Below, piece by piece: positions 54,737-64,000 of a DNA stretch of 64,000 nucleotides (positions are counted from its first letter, which is position 1; the number at the start of each line of letters is the position of its first letter). Below the pieces are notes generated by a model. The model had not been told where the DNA came from and ran no database searches. It saw nothing but the letters and a program-made list of their open reading frames with translations. Origin of the DNA: Vigna angularis (taxonomy: Eukaryota; Streptophyta; Magnoliopsida; Fabales; Fabaceae); NCBI RefSeq assembly GCF_016808095.1, contig NC_068975.1:37470001-37534000 (forward strand). The letters are read 5' to 3'. Made by a program: the position numbers and the translations under genes.

Positions 54737-56290
54737 TTGCTTCCTACGATTGCCCTATTTATGGTACGACATCATCATTATTCTTCCAATTCATTCTTTT
54801 TGTGAAATCGAAATTCCATAGCATGTCACGTAACCTGGTCGGTCGTGAGAACTACCAACATGTCTCAGTCTCTCACTATCATCTACCTGTTTTTTTATTC
54901 CTCCACTTTTTTAATTTTTTTTCCTTGATTCTGACTCTGGGAACTTTTGTTAATGGCAACAAGCCGAATATTGAAATTGGGCTATGTGGGTGTTAAGGAT
55001 TTGGTTGAGTTCGTGTGGAATATATATATTTTTTTAAATCGTTTTGTTAATGTGGATTTGTTTAGTATTACACGCACGACATTTACCTTAAAATCTGGGA
55101 CAAAACCTATGTACTCTAGATATTTATATATATAGTTGGTGTTGTTGTTCCATTAAATGCGGAGTTTATCTAAAAATAGTCGCGTTTCAAGATGAAACTA
55201 ATGATGTCCATGATTATATATAGATGGGAAAAATAAACGTGTTATATATATGCATGCATGGCCTAAGTAATTAAATTAATCGCGTTCTGAAAGCACTTTT
55301 GAATTGTGGTCCTAGAACAGCTGCACAAGTCATCATCAAAATAAAATTTAACAGCTGCATTTATAATATACCAACTACCAACAACAGCAACAAAATAAAG
55401 ACTATTACTCTGCGCTAGATCTTCTACCTGGTACTACAATTATTGTTAATTGGAATTGCCTTTTTCCTATCTTCTCATAGTTCTATTGGAATGATGAACT
55501 GTTTTACAGTGAGACAAAAAGATTATCCTATTATATAAAGATAATTTGATGGTAATTACACTTTTCTATTTTATGTTATATTTATTAATTTTGGGTGGAA
55601 GATTTTTTTTTTAATTATACTTCTGCAGCTTATTTAAATGACACAGGTACATCAAATACTGTTTACATGTCGATATTCAATTAATTTGATTCTCTATCTA
55701 TATATGTTCAATCTTATAATTAAATTCGCCTTAGCTAGGGTCCAGAATGACACCAACCAGTAATAATAATCATTAATGTTATCCAAGACAAACAATCATT
55801 TTATAGAAAATTTGTAAAAGAACTTAAAATAATAGAATAATCACACCCTTTTCCAAGGGCTTTCTATGTTGTAACATTGACGACTCATGTTTAAACTTTT
55901 TTATATATTAGTTAAAAATAATAATAAAATAGTAATCGATATGAATACACAACACGCATTTTTTCTATTAAAATTTAAAACTTATATGTTTTGCTAATTG
56001 TATTTCAATTATATTTCATTTTTAATATATATAATGAGAAAAAAAATTACAATCATAATACAAATTTTTTAATTATGTTAATTCTGTTCAATTTTAGACA
56101 TAAGTTCAATCCATATAAAAGATTAATATCACAATTAACTTAAAAACTTTTAAGGCAATAGGTTTGTGGTATAGAGGAATACTAAAGTATGATACCACAC
56201 TGATGAATCAAATTTATCAAAGAAACATAAATAAAACATGAATCTAACCTACACAAAAACATCAATAAATTTATGAATTTATTAAATTGT
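54737..56290. other. Gene-free stretch downstream of ELO copy 2
   Basis: 3' UTR, then AT-rich sequence with no recognised gene, RNA or bounded repeat. Confidence 0.45.
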
Positions 56291-56444
56291 CTCTACTTAA
56301 AAATGAGAGTTAGACTCGTATCTACTTTCCTAAGAACATCAATATGGATATAAAGTAGTGGTGGTCTACTTAAAAATGAGATTTAGACTCGTATCTACCT
56401 TCCTAGGAACATCAATATGGATATATAAAGTAGTGGTGGTGGAT
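56291..56444. repeat. Tandem duplication of ~75 bp
   Basis: CTACTTAAAAATGAGA-TTAGACTCG ... ATCAATATGGATATA-AAGTAGTGGTGG occurs twice in a row (about 56294-56366 and 56369-56443) with few differences. It directly precedes the long hairpin. Confidence 0.85.
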
Positions 56445-56455
56445 GCATCAATATT

Positions 56456-56751
56456 TTTCTCGTGTCTTTGGGTAACGTAGTAGCACATTCTCCCTTTGCT
56501 AGTTTCCTCACAAGAAAAGCTTGCGTCTTTTGGACCTCTTATGACATTTCAACCGAAAACCGAATCTGGATCCTTGCCTAGTTCCATTCCAACCGGCAAT
56601 GAAAATGAATACGGTGACATGAGAACTAGACAAGGACCCAGGTTCGGTTTTGGGTTGAAATGCTATAAGACATCCAAAAGACGCAAGCTTTTCTTACGAG
56701 GAAACTAGCAAAGGGAGAATGTGTTACTACGCTACCCAAAGACACGAGAAA
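56456..56751. repeat. Long hairpin: ~130-bp inverted repeat arms, ~90% identical
   Basis: The left arm (TTTTCTCGTGTCTTTGGGTA at 56456) pairs with the right arm ending TACCCAAAGACACGAGAAAA at about 56751. The arms contain CACATTCTCCCTTTGCTAG, AAGAAAAGCTTGCG and CATTTCAACC. The unpaired loop is about 35-40 bases. Differences are scattered single or double bases. It sits between the 75-bp duplication and CACTA subterminal sequence, so it may be internal to a CACTA element. If transcribed, it would fold into a long double-stranded RNA. Confidence 0.85.
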
Positions 56752-56989
56752 AATTGCACCAAAACACAATGAAAACTCATTTTAATCGGTTCAAATGGAA
56801 GATAATCCATCAAAGACTAATTTAATCGGAGTAAAAGTAAGTTTAAACGGTTCAAAAGAGACAAAACGCACCTGGAAATGCAATGTCACGGAGAGAAAAG
56901 GCGAGAAGGAAGACGATGAAGTGCGCGTAATCGTAGGTTAGATTTCTGATTTAACAGCAAACAAGACGTCGAACACAGAGGGCACCAAC

Positions 56990-57430
56990 GTCTATTCTCG
57001 CCTAGACGTCGGGGCCCTCACTAATATGACGTCCAAAACAACTTTTCACCTACCCTGTCAGGCCCTTTAGACGTCGGATGGCGGAATCAGACGTCTATAT
57101 GGCGGAAAAAAAGAACTTTTCATCTACCTGTCAAACATATACACGTCTGTTAGGAGGGACACCGACGTCTATAATCGTATATAAATATCGGGGTGGCGGG
57201 ATCAGACGTCTATATGGCGAAAAAAAAAACTTTTGATCTACTTGTCAGACATATACACGTCTGTTAGGAGGGGCACCGACATCTATAATATTATAGACGT
57301 CGGTGCCTCCCTTAACAGATGTCTATATGTCCAACTTATTCACGAAAATGTCACCGGTTAATAATTTACGTTGGCTATTTTGTGGTCCGACGTTTACAGG
57401 ATAACGTTAAAGACCAATTCTGCACTAGTG
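56990..57430 (-). mobile_element. CACTA (En/Spm) transposon end with subterminal repeats
   Basis: The boundary TTCTGCACTAGTG at 57430 is, on the minus strand, CACTAGTGCAGAA, a CACTA-type terminus. Inward lie many ACGTC-containing subterminal repeats in both orientations (CAGACGTCTATATGGCG, ATAGACGTCGGTG, CACCGACGTCTATA), as needed for transposase binding. Direct repeats of a ~110-bp block (GACGTCTATATGGCG...CGTCTGTTAGGAGGG) occur at about 57090-57180 and 57205-57280. No opposite terminus was found, so the element is truncated, or its other end is too diverged to see. No transposase. Confidence 0.75.
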
Positions 57431-58714
57431 AATAGTGTACTGCTTGGTTTCTATGTATTTGGGAGAAATTTGTTTACATGTTGGAATTTGGTGTTCAGCA
57501 TTATTCTTTGAAGGAGTTAAGTGATATATATTTTGGAGGGAGTATATTATATATAGACAACTCCTTTAATTGTATTTTATGTTATTTGTTCTTTTAACTA
57601 TTATCTTGAAAGTAGTAGAAATGTTTAAGTGTTTAATTATTATTTTGTGGTGCTTTAATTAATGGTGTCGATTTCAAACTTTTTCTACTTTTATACAGTT
57701 TTACTTGATTTTATTATACATATTTGAATGTGAGGAACAGAAGTAGAATTGTTTGCTTAATGGCATTCTTGTATAATACATCATATTATGTATAATGTAT
57801 CTTTTTATTGAATATTAAACTTTAGATTTTTAACCAATAATAATATATTATAAAATTTTATATGGATATATTGTTGTCCTTTTTAATTTATAATGGCAGC
57901 AAAATACTAATTAACCTGTGGATTTGATATAAGAACAGGCAAAAAAAAAGTTACAACCTTTTTAAAAATATGGACTCAGTAGCTAAGCTAGCAGTTCTCT
58001 TGTTTCACACGATCACATAAAGTTTTAACTTAACCTCAAATAAAAAAATTAAATTTCATCAGTACAATATAAAAAGTTCAAATCTTCACTCTTCAAACCT
58101 AATGTCAGATTTCATAAACTATCATAAACAAAATACAAACCTATTGTGACATTATTAATAAAATTTAACAGTCAATATATCCTTAATTACCTATTTAAGA
58201 AAATCATTACAAAATTACTAAATGTAAGAATGACTTGCACAGCAAAAAAATAACACTAAATTCCTTCAAGTCAGTCACCACTTTAAATTGGATTCTAGAC
58301 ATGGATTTGGACACTTATGATTTACATTTCAAAACTGCATTCTAAGTAGAATCACTGAAATGATATATATGCATATGCATTGTTCAATCCTTATCACAGT
58401 TCAAGGCCACAAGGATGAAGTCTTAAAAACAAGACAACATAAAGAAGTTGGAAAAGTGAAAAAGTGCATAACAAATTTATTGAATAGAAGGACATAATGA
58501 GTATGACAATGGTGAGCAAGGTATCCTCTGAAATTTTGGCCTTGAGCAAGGAAGGAAAGCTTTTAGAGTTGTCAGTACTAATAGATTCACTCTCTTCTTC
58601 ACGTATTCTTCAACTCCTTTCATTGAGCATACTCATAAATAGCTCACAATCTCTCATTCCATGCACGTTGACGATTGGAGACAATGTAATGTAATCAACT
58701 GTATCAGTGGATAT
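57431..58714. other. Promoter region of the thaumatin-like gene
   Basis: AT-rich, with no gene on the plus strand. A minus-strand reading at 58480-58800 is unusually open but has two stops and no recognised family. Confidence 0.4.
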
Positions 58715-60086
58715 ATGGCTAATCATCATAGTGCACTTCTTTTCATCTTTGCTGTTATTTCATCTGGTAACTTCTTCACTTTTATAATCTCCATCTTTGG
58801 TCAACCTGTGTGAAGCAAATAAAGCATACTTGTTAACTATTAATCTTCCTGTTTAGGTTCATATATAACTAAAAAAAATTTAAACTTTAATTTGATAATT
58901 CCTTGTTTCATTTAATATTTGTTTGAAAACGACTTCACAACATTCGAATGTCTATAAATCAGGAGAAAAACGCAGTAGCTACAATAGGTGGTAGTGGTCC
59001 AATCTGCATAACAGAGTTTTGACCAGAATAAAAAAACTTTGCCATTATTGGGTGTGCAACTCAGACTGATGATTTGTTTATGCTTAGAGAAAAATGTTTA
59101 TTTGTTAAAGCAACAAGGAGGGTTTCCAAGAAGGGTTATTTTTTACAATATTAGAAATTTGATCTGTTGGGTGGCAGCACCTGAAACCTGTGGAAGCAGT
59201 AAGACTTTAAGTATAGTAAATTACTGCAAGGAGACAATATGGCCTGCCATAACAGGAAGTGATAACTTCAGTGGAGATGCATTAAATCCTGGCCAATCAA
59301 AAGTGCACACAGCTGCTGTTGGATGGAGTGGAAGAATATGGGCTAGAACAGGCTGCAACTTTGACAAGAATGGCAATGGCAATTGTGAAACAGGTGCTTG
59401 TGGTACCAACATTAACTGTACAGGTCCAGGAACCCCACCTGCCACAATTGCTGACTTTACCCTTGGTGAACCTGATTTCTATGATGTTAGCCTTGTAGAT
59501 GGCTTCAACTTGCCCGTGACAGTAAAAGCTGTTAATGGCACTGGGAACTGTAGCATTGCTGGCTGTGATGGAGATTTGAGGAAGAATTGTCCACCCCAGC
59601 TAGCTTCAAAGCAAGGTGACAAAGTTATTGCTTGCCGCAGTGCCTGTGATGTCTTTAACACTGACGAGTATTGCTGCAGAGGCACTTATGGAAACCCTGC
59701 TACATGTTTGTCTTCAAATTATTCAACCATGTTTAAACAGGTTTGTCCTGCAGCATATAGTTTTGCCCATGATGACCCCAGCATAATAACATGCTCGGGA
59801 GCAGACTTCGTTATTACATTCTGCGGCTTGAGGTAAGTTTATTCTAGACAAATAATATTTTCATGCATTCATTATATACAAATCAGATTAATTCTATACC
59901 CTCGTCTTCTTGACTACCATAATTCTTGCTAATATTCATTTTTAATACAGGAACCAAACATTGTGTTCCTATCATGGCAAGACAGTTGCATGCAATGAAT
60001 CTAATACTTATAAAGTCAAACCTCGGACATGGTTGGCCCTGATTCTCCCATTGGTATTCATGCAGACTTCATGGATCACGTGGTAG
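58715..60086 (+). CDS. Thaumatin-like protein (PR-5 family) with hydrophobic C-terminal tail
   Basis: Three exons: 58715-58766, 59178-59832, 59951-60086. All GT-AG, 280 residues. The short first exon supplies a signal peptide (MANHHSALLFIFAVISS), joined in phase 1 to the acceptor GGTGGCAG. The mature part starts near TCGSSKTLSIVNYC. It has the full thaumatin-like cysteine pattern, including GWSGRIWARTGCNFD and YDVSLVDGFNLPV. Two deviations are seen: the signature Cys-x-T-G-D-Cys reads CETGAC, and the acidic-cleft Glu of the REDDD set is Asp (ATIADFTL). The C-terminus continues past the domain to a hydrophobic end (WLALILPLVFMQTSWITW), like GPI-anchored members. Role: apoplastic or plasma-membrane glucan-binding/defence-type protein (family knowledge). 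Tail-to-tail with the next gene, 373 bp apart. Confidence 0.9.
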
Positions 60087-60459
60087 CAATTGTGCATGTA
60101 AATTGAATGTTTTCTCAATGTTACACTTGAATGATTTTTTTTGCTTTTTGTCGTATCATTGACTTCTGTATTTCTGAGTGTTACCGAAATTTACTCGGAT
60201 GCCTAAAAGCCTCTACAAATCCAGGCATATAGTTTTATCTGTTGTAATTAATCATGCATTTTCTTCAATGGGAACCAACATTGTTCAACACGAGGAAAAA
60301 GATAAAACTGAAAACTAACCAACTCAAGCGTTCCGTATAACAAATCCAAAGGGAGAAAAAGCTAGTGCAAGACCTTTCTACTTTTCTTTACAAAAAAAAT
60401 TGAAACAAAATTTACTTATTTACATTATCTGTTGATAACACTGAAAGTGGAGGCACTAG
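60087..60459. other. Short convergent intergenic gap
   Basis: 3' UTRs of the thaumatin-like (+) and DUF639 (-) genes probably meet here. Nothing else is seen. Confidence 0.5.
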
Positions 60460-63400
60460 CTACCTGGACTTTCCACTGCCCTGATTTCCTTGTGATTTTG
60501 ATTGGTCCTCTATTTCTTTCAAGTAAATTTCTGATCTGGCTTCTTCATTTTGGAATGGTAAAATTGACACGGGGGCAGCAGGCACTGCATGCCACCGTTC
60601 TCTCAAAATTTTGATGAACTTCTGAGCCATTTCTCTCCGAAACTCAAGCTCCCTTGTGAACATATCCAAGAGAAGAAAGGAAAAGATGTACTTGAACGGG
60701 ACAATGAGGAGTATGGTTGCAGAAGATATCAGTACCATTGCAATCTCAGTAGTTATCTGAAAAAGAAGGCCATATTAAACATCCACAGGAGCAGAGTTCA
60801 AAATCATGGCAAATCAATAAAATAAAAAGAATCCTCCCAAAATCTGATGTATCAGATCATATTAAATAGCCCCGGAACAGGAATAAGAACAAAATAATAA
60901 TATCAAATAGCATACCAAAAACTAGTTTGAGCTTCAACTAAAGAAGACGTGGGAATGCAAATCACAACTAGATTTCTCATTACTCTTGATAATATACCTG
61001 TGGATGGCCAGACAGTAAAACGGAACGTATTTTGAGGAGAGCGACATTCACTTGCTGCATAAAATCCTCAACATCACGCATGGCATCTTTTACAGCAATA
61101 ATCTTTTGTATAGTATTGGATGGGGGCTGATCACGTATTGTGACTTCACCAAAAGATCGTCCTAGGCGGCCTTGCTCTTTAAGGGCCCTGATTGTGAGCA
61201 TGCCAACTGCCAAAATCATCAGCATCATGGGAAACACATACGACACCAGATTTCTGGAAAGGCAAATTAAAACATCAGCTCAAACATGTAAGAAAAAGGT
61301 GCCCAGAAACTATTAACAAGAACATCAATTAGCTTGTGCTGCAAATACACTATCCAAAACATCAACTTGGTTGGAGGGATCCATGAAGACTTATTGCTCT
61401 GTTAACCACCAACAACAATAAATTTTATCCAAGTGAGGTTGGTTACATTGATCACATGATGTCATTTGGCTTGGTTAAAAACCAAATTCTTAAAGCATTG
61501 TTTTCCACCATGAAATTCATTGTCCACCAAATCTTGGAAAGTACATTACAGTTTTATGATCCTCACATTTTGTGCAGGTCTAAACTGTTATTACAGTTAG
61601 GTGCATGAAGAATGTAAGTCTTACAGAAATAACATTTAAGTAAATAATTATCTTTCATAAATAAAAGTAAAAGAGAAGCTAGATATCAAATTATCATCAT
61701 GCTGACTGATGACTGGGAAAACAGCAACCACCAATAGCAGAATAAAAATGAGGTGAAGATCTACCTATAAAGTATTGTATAGGTGAGTCCAAGAAATGCA
61801 ATAGTCAAGTGTGGCTCCTCCCAATGCCTAAGCTTTTCAAAGTTTTTCACAATCATGGCGAAAGGAAACATTAGCTCCTGCACAGGAACAAAATCAATAT
61901 CTAAGAGCTTATGATTTTTGGATCCCATTCAAAGAAGACAACATAAATAAGCAATCAAATATGATGGCCTAAGGCACCATTGCTAATAAGACTTTTGACA
62001 TTGAACGCTTCTGCAGTAAACTAAAATATTTGTTATAAGAATGAGTTAATACAGATAGCATTAGCAATACAATACAATATATTAAATTCAATTGAATACT
62101 AGTAAAAGAAAAGAAGCAATATATCTTTACCAACCACTACGGTAATCATGAAATTTTAAAATGAGGACAAATTTAAATCTCTACTCAGGTGGAGGGGAGT
62201 GTTGCTATACAGGGATGATCACAACCCCCACCCATCCACCCAGCCACGTTAAAGGATAAAAATTCTGTTATCATGATTCTGGAAATTTCATAAATTAAAA
62301 GAAATTTGAAAAAGATTGTAAGAAAACTTTTCAATACTGGCTTTTTATTGCAAAAATAGAGGGATGAGATGAAATTAAATACTTGAATAACAAATTACTG
62401 TCCCGTGCTTATACATATTTCAGATATTCTAAAATCCTAATACTGATAGTCATGGTCTCATGGCACAATTATACCAATATCTAGAAGAAATTGTGAGAAA
62501 TATCAAGCATGCAAACACTACTTACTGCTTTTGAATGAGTATAGATAACTGATTTGAATGTTGCATAATCATAATCAAGTAGTTACTATACACTTAAACC
62601 ATCAAAGGAGACAAGAGAGCAAGTTAAGCATCCCAACCTTGAAAAGATCAATGTTGCTGGGTATGCCTTGTAGAGTTGCAGCATCAATGGTGGCTTGAGT
62701 CTTCTCCACAACGTGGTACTTTAGTCTGCTTATTTTTGCTGCTCTTTCTGTGAATGATAAATCAGCCACAACAAGATTCTTACTCAATATTAAACCTTTT
62801 ACTGAAGTGTTCTTCCAAAAGTTAGTGGAAGTACTTGAACCCCAAGATGGAGATTTCATCCACTTCTGCAAGTAGATACTTCCATCTATGTCAAATACAT
62901 GGTTGCGGCTATCAGCTATTTCATCAGAAGGTCGAGTTTCTGACTGATTGCGGGTATTTACAAATCCTGTAATTAGTGGACCTCCCCAGTAATTAACAGC
63001 TAAAGTTTGGAGGACAATGTCACCATGTGGTGCATTCTGTAAATATGAGAACTGAACTAGTTTGGTGGGATTGTCAAGCAACTTCCGCAAATATTGAAGG
63101 GCTTGGAGTCTAGCAATACCATTAATAGCAGAGCTTGTTGCCCTATCACTTCCTTTGCGAGCTCCATATACATTAAAAAGTGACTCATCATACTCATCAG
63201 GTCCATACTCACGTATAAACCTGTGTAGAGTGATGACTTCATTTATAAGTGCATGCCAAACATCCCTCCTCATCTCACCTCCTAAATCAATGAATTCCAG
63301 CACCCACCTATTCAATCGAAGTAAGAATATAAAAGAAACAGAAAATACAGTATTTTAAAACGAGCAGAAAAGCACTGGTGAAAGCGGAGGACAAAACTGT

Positions 63401-63749
63401 GGTACTTGAGTTATTTTATTTATGAGAAAATGGAGATAAGCTGAAGGAGAGTACGATATTCTCCATAACTTTTATCACCTGAGTCTTTAGAATGTTTAGT
63501 TGGACTTCATCTTTTTTACCAAGACATATTTTTCTGATAAAGCTGAGTTCTATTTACCCAGACTCATTAGAACTAATAAAAAAAATGCTGGAAGAAGCTT
63601 ACTCACTTTGTCTCTGAGCCAGAGGAAACAGAAACAGCAGAGTCAAAAAGTGAAGACCCTAACGGCCCAACCTTTGCCTTCTCTACTTGTAAACCATTAG
63701 TTGTAAGATCCAATCTCATGGCTCTCTTCTCCCCCAGTATGCTAACTGT
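60460..63749 (-). CDS. DUF639-family membrane protein, 3' part (5' end outside window)
   Basis: Five exons are visible: 63607-63749, 62638-63307, 61765-61877, 60998-61253, 60460-60756. All GT-AG, phases closing to 492 residues plus stop. The most 5' exon begins with an acceptor (TTCCAG|ACAG), and no further exon is seen up to 64000, so the N-terminus lies beyond the window. The first half is a soluble DUF639 region (NRWVLEFIDLGGEMRRDVWH-type helices; SRNHVFDIDGSIYLQKW). The last third has paired hydrophobic segments (YVFPMMLMILAVGML and MVLISSATILLIVPFKYIFS) separated by a conserved amphipathic stretch (IRDQPPSNTIQKIIAVKDAM). The C-terminus is charged. The family is plant-wide and of unknown function, possibly plastid or endomembrane (inference). 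The visible part looks intact. Confidence 0.85.
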
Positions 63750-64000
63750 CTGGAACATATAGATTTGAAAAGAACAATCAAACAAGATGGTGATTACTTT
63801 TTTTTATTATACAAACTCTTTGATCAATAATCAATCATTGATTCAACTTTCACACACATTAGCAAGCAAACAAACCATTCAGTTTTCATTCACTGTCAAT
63901 CTTATTTTAGCATGATCTATAGTGAACAGTTTCTAATGGTTAACTGTCTTAATAATTTCTCAAAGATCAATCACTAACAAAAAACAACTAAACTACAAAA
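63750..64000. other. Intron of the DUF639 gene running off the window
   Basis: AT-rich sequence upstream (minus sense) of the exon at 63607-63749. No coding segment visible. Confidence 0.6.

Noticed and set aside
56496..56708. 70-residue ORF near 56.6 kb
   Set aside because: It spans both arms of the hairpin and is not conserved coding sequence.
58480..58800. Fairly open minus-strand frame overlapping the thaumatin-like first exon
   Set aside because: Two in-frame stops and no family resemblance; the plus-strand signal exon explains the region better.

Overview
The window is plant nuclear DNA, most likely from a legume. It is AT-rich, its genes are split by GT-AG introns, and two proteins look plastid-targeted. 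Three repeat signatures point to legumes: a TRIM-type LTR, an LTR/PBS remnant starting TGTTGGAAGTC, and a CACTA end reading CACTAGTGCAGA. The species call (Phaseolus/Vigna-like) is inference.

Eleven protein-coding loci can be modelled, and in every spliced model the intron phases close exactly. In order they are: a patatin-like acyl hydrolase (-, 2744-7611); a plastid fibrillin/PAP protein (-, 9204-11123); a type II or GPI-like Pro/Ser-rich glycoprotein, probably DUF7036 (+, 24179-28436); an IDM2/IDM3-like alpha-crystallin-domain protein (-, 30588-34099); a zinc-ribbon plus RING-H2 E3 ligase (-, 37960-39193); a RETICULATA-RELATED plastid membrane protein (+, 42198-46317); two intronless ELO fatty-acid elongases in tandem (+, 46826-47644 and 53885-54736); a GPI-type thaumatin-like protein (+, 58715-60086); and the 3' part of a DUF639 protein (-, 60460 to beyond the right-hand gene sequence, 5' end outside the window). 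That is ten full loci plus one partial if the two ELO genes are counted separately. The genes do not form a shared pathway. The only clear functional cluster is the ELO pair, which should act on very-long-chain acyl-CoA elongation in the ER.

The spaces between genes are dominated by mobile-element remains. A 225-bp TRIM with a perfect 5-bp target duplication and a decayed Ty1/copia gag relic lie in introns of the patatin-like gene. A decayed copia element with integrase remnants lies in the intron of the IDM-like gene. The 13-kb gene-poor stretch 11124-24178 holds a long-TIR MITE, three (TA)n arrays, a 0.9-kb long-TIR element set between two of those arrays, a 2.7-kb solo LTR with perfect TSD that carries a 36-bp minisatellite, and hAT-like fragments. 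The 6-kb ELO spacer holds a degenerate ~48-bp tandem array and another hAT-like element. The region 56.3-57.4 kb holds a 300-bp hairpin next to a CACTA transposon end.

I saw nothing that amounts to a wholly new biological system. The points most worth a second look are the mini-LTR elements with exact target duplications, the uORF arrangements before three genes, the ELO tandem pair with its strong C-ending codon bias, the hairpin beside the CACTA end, and the ~48-bp array.
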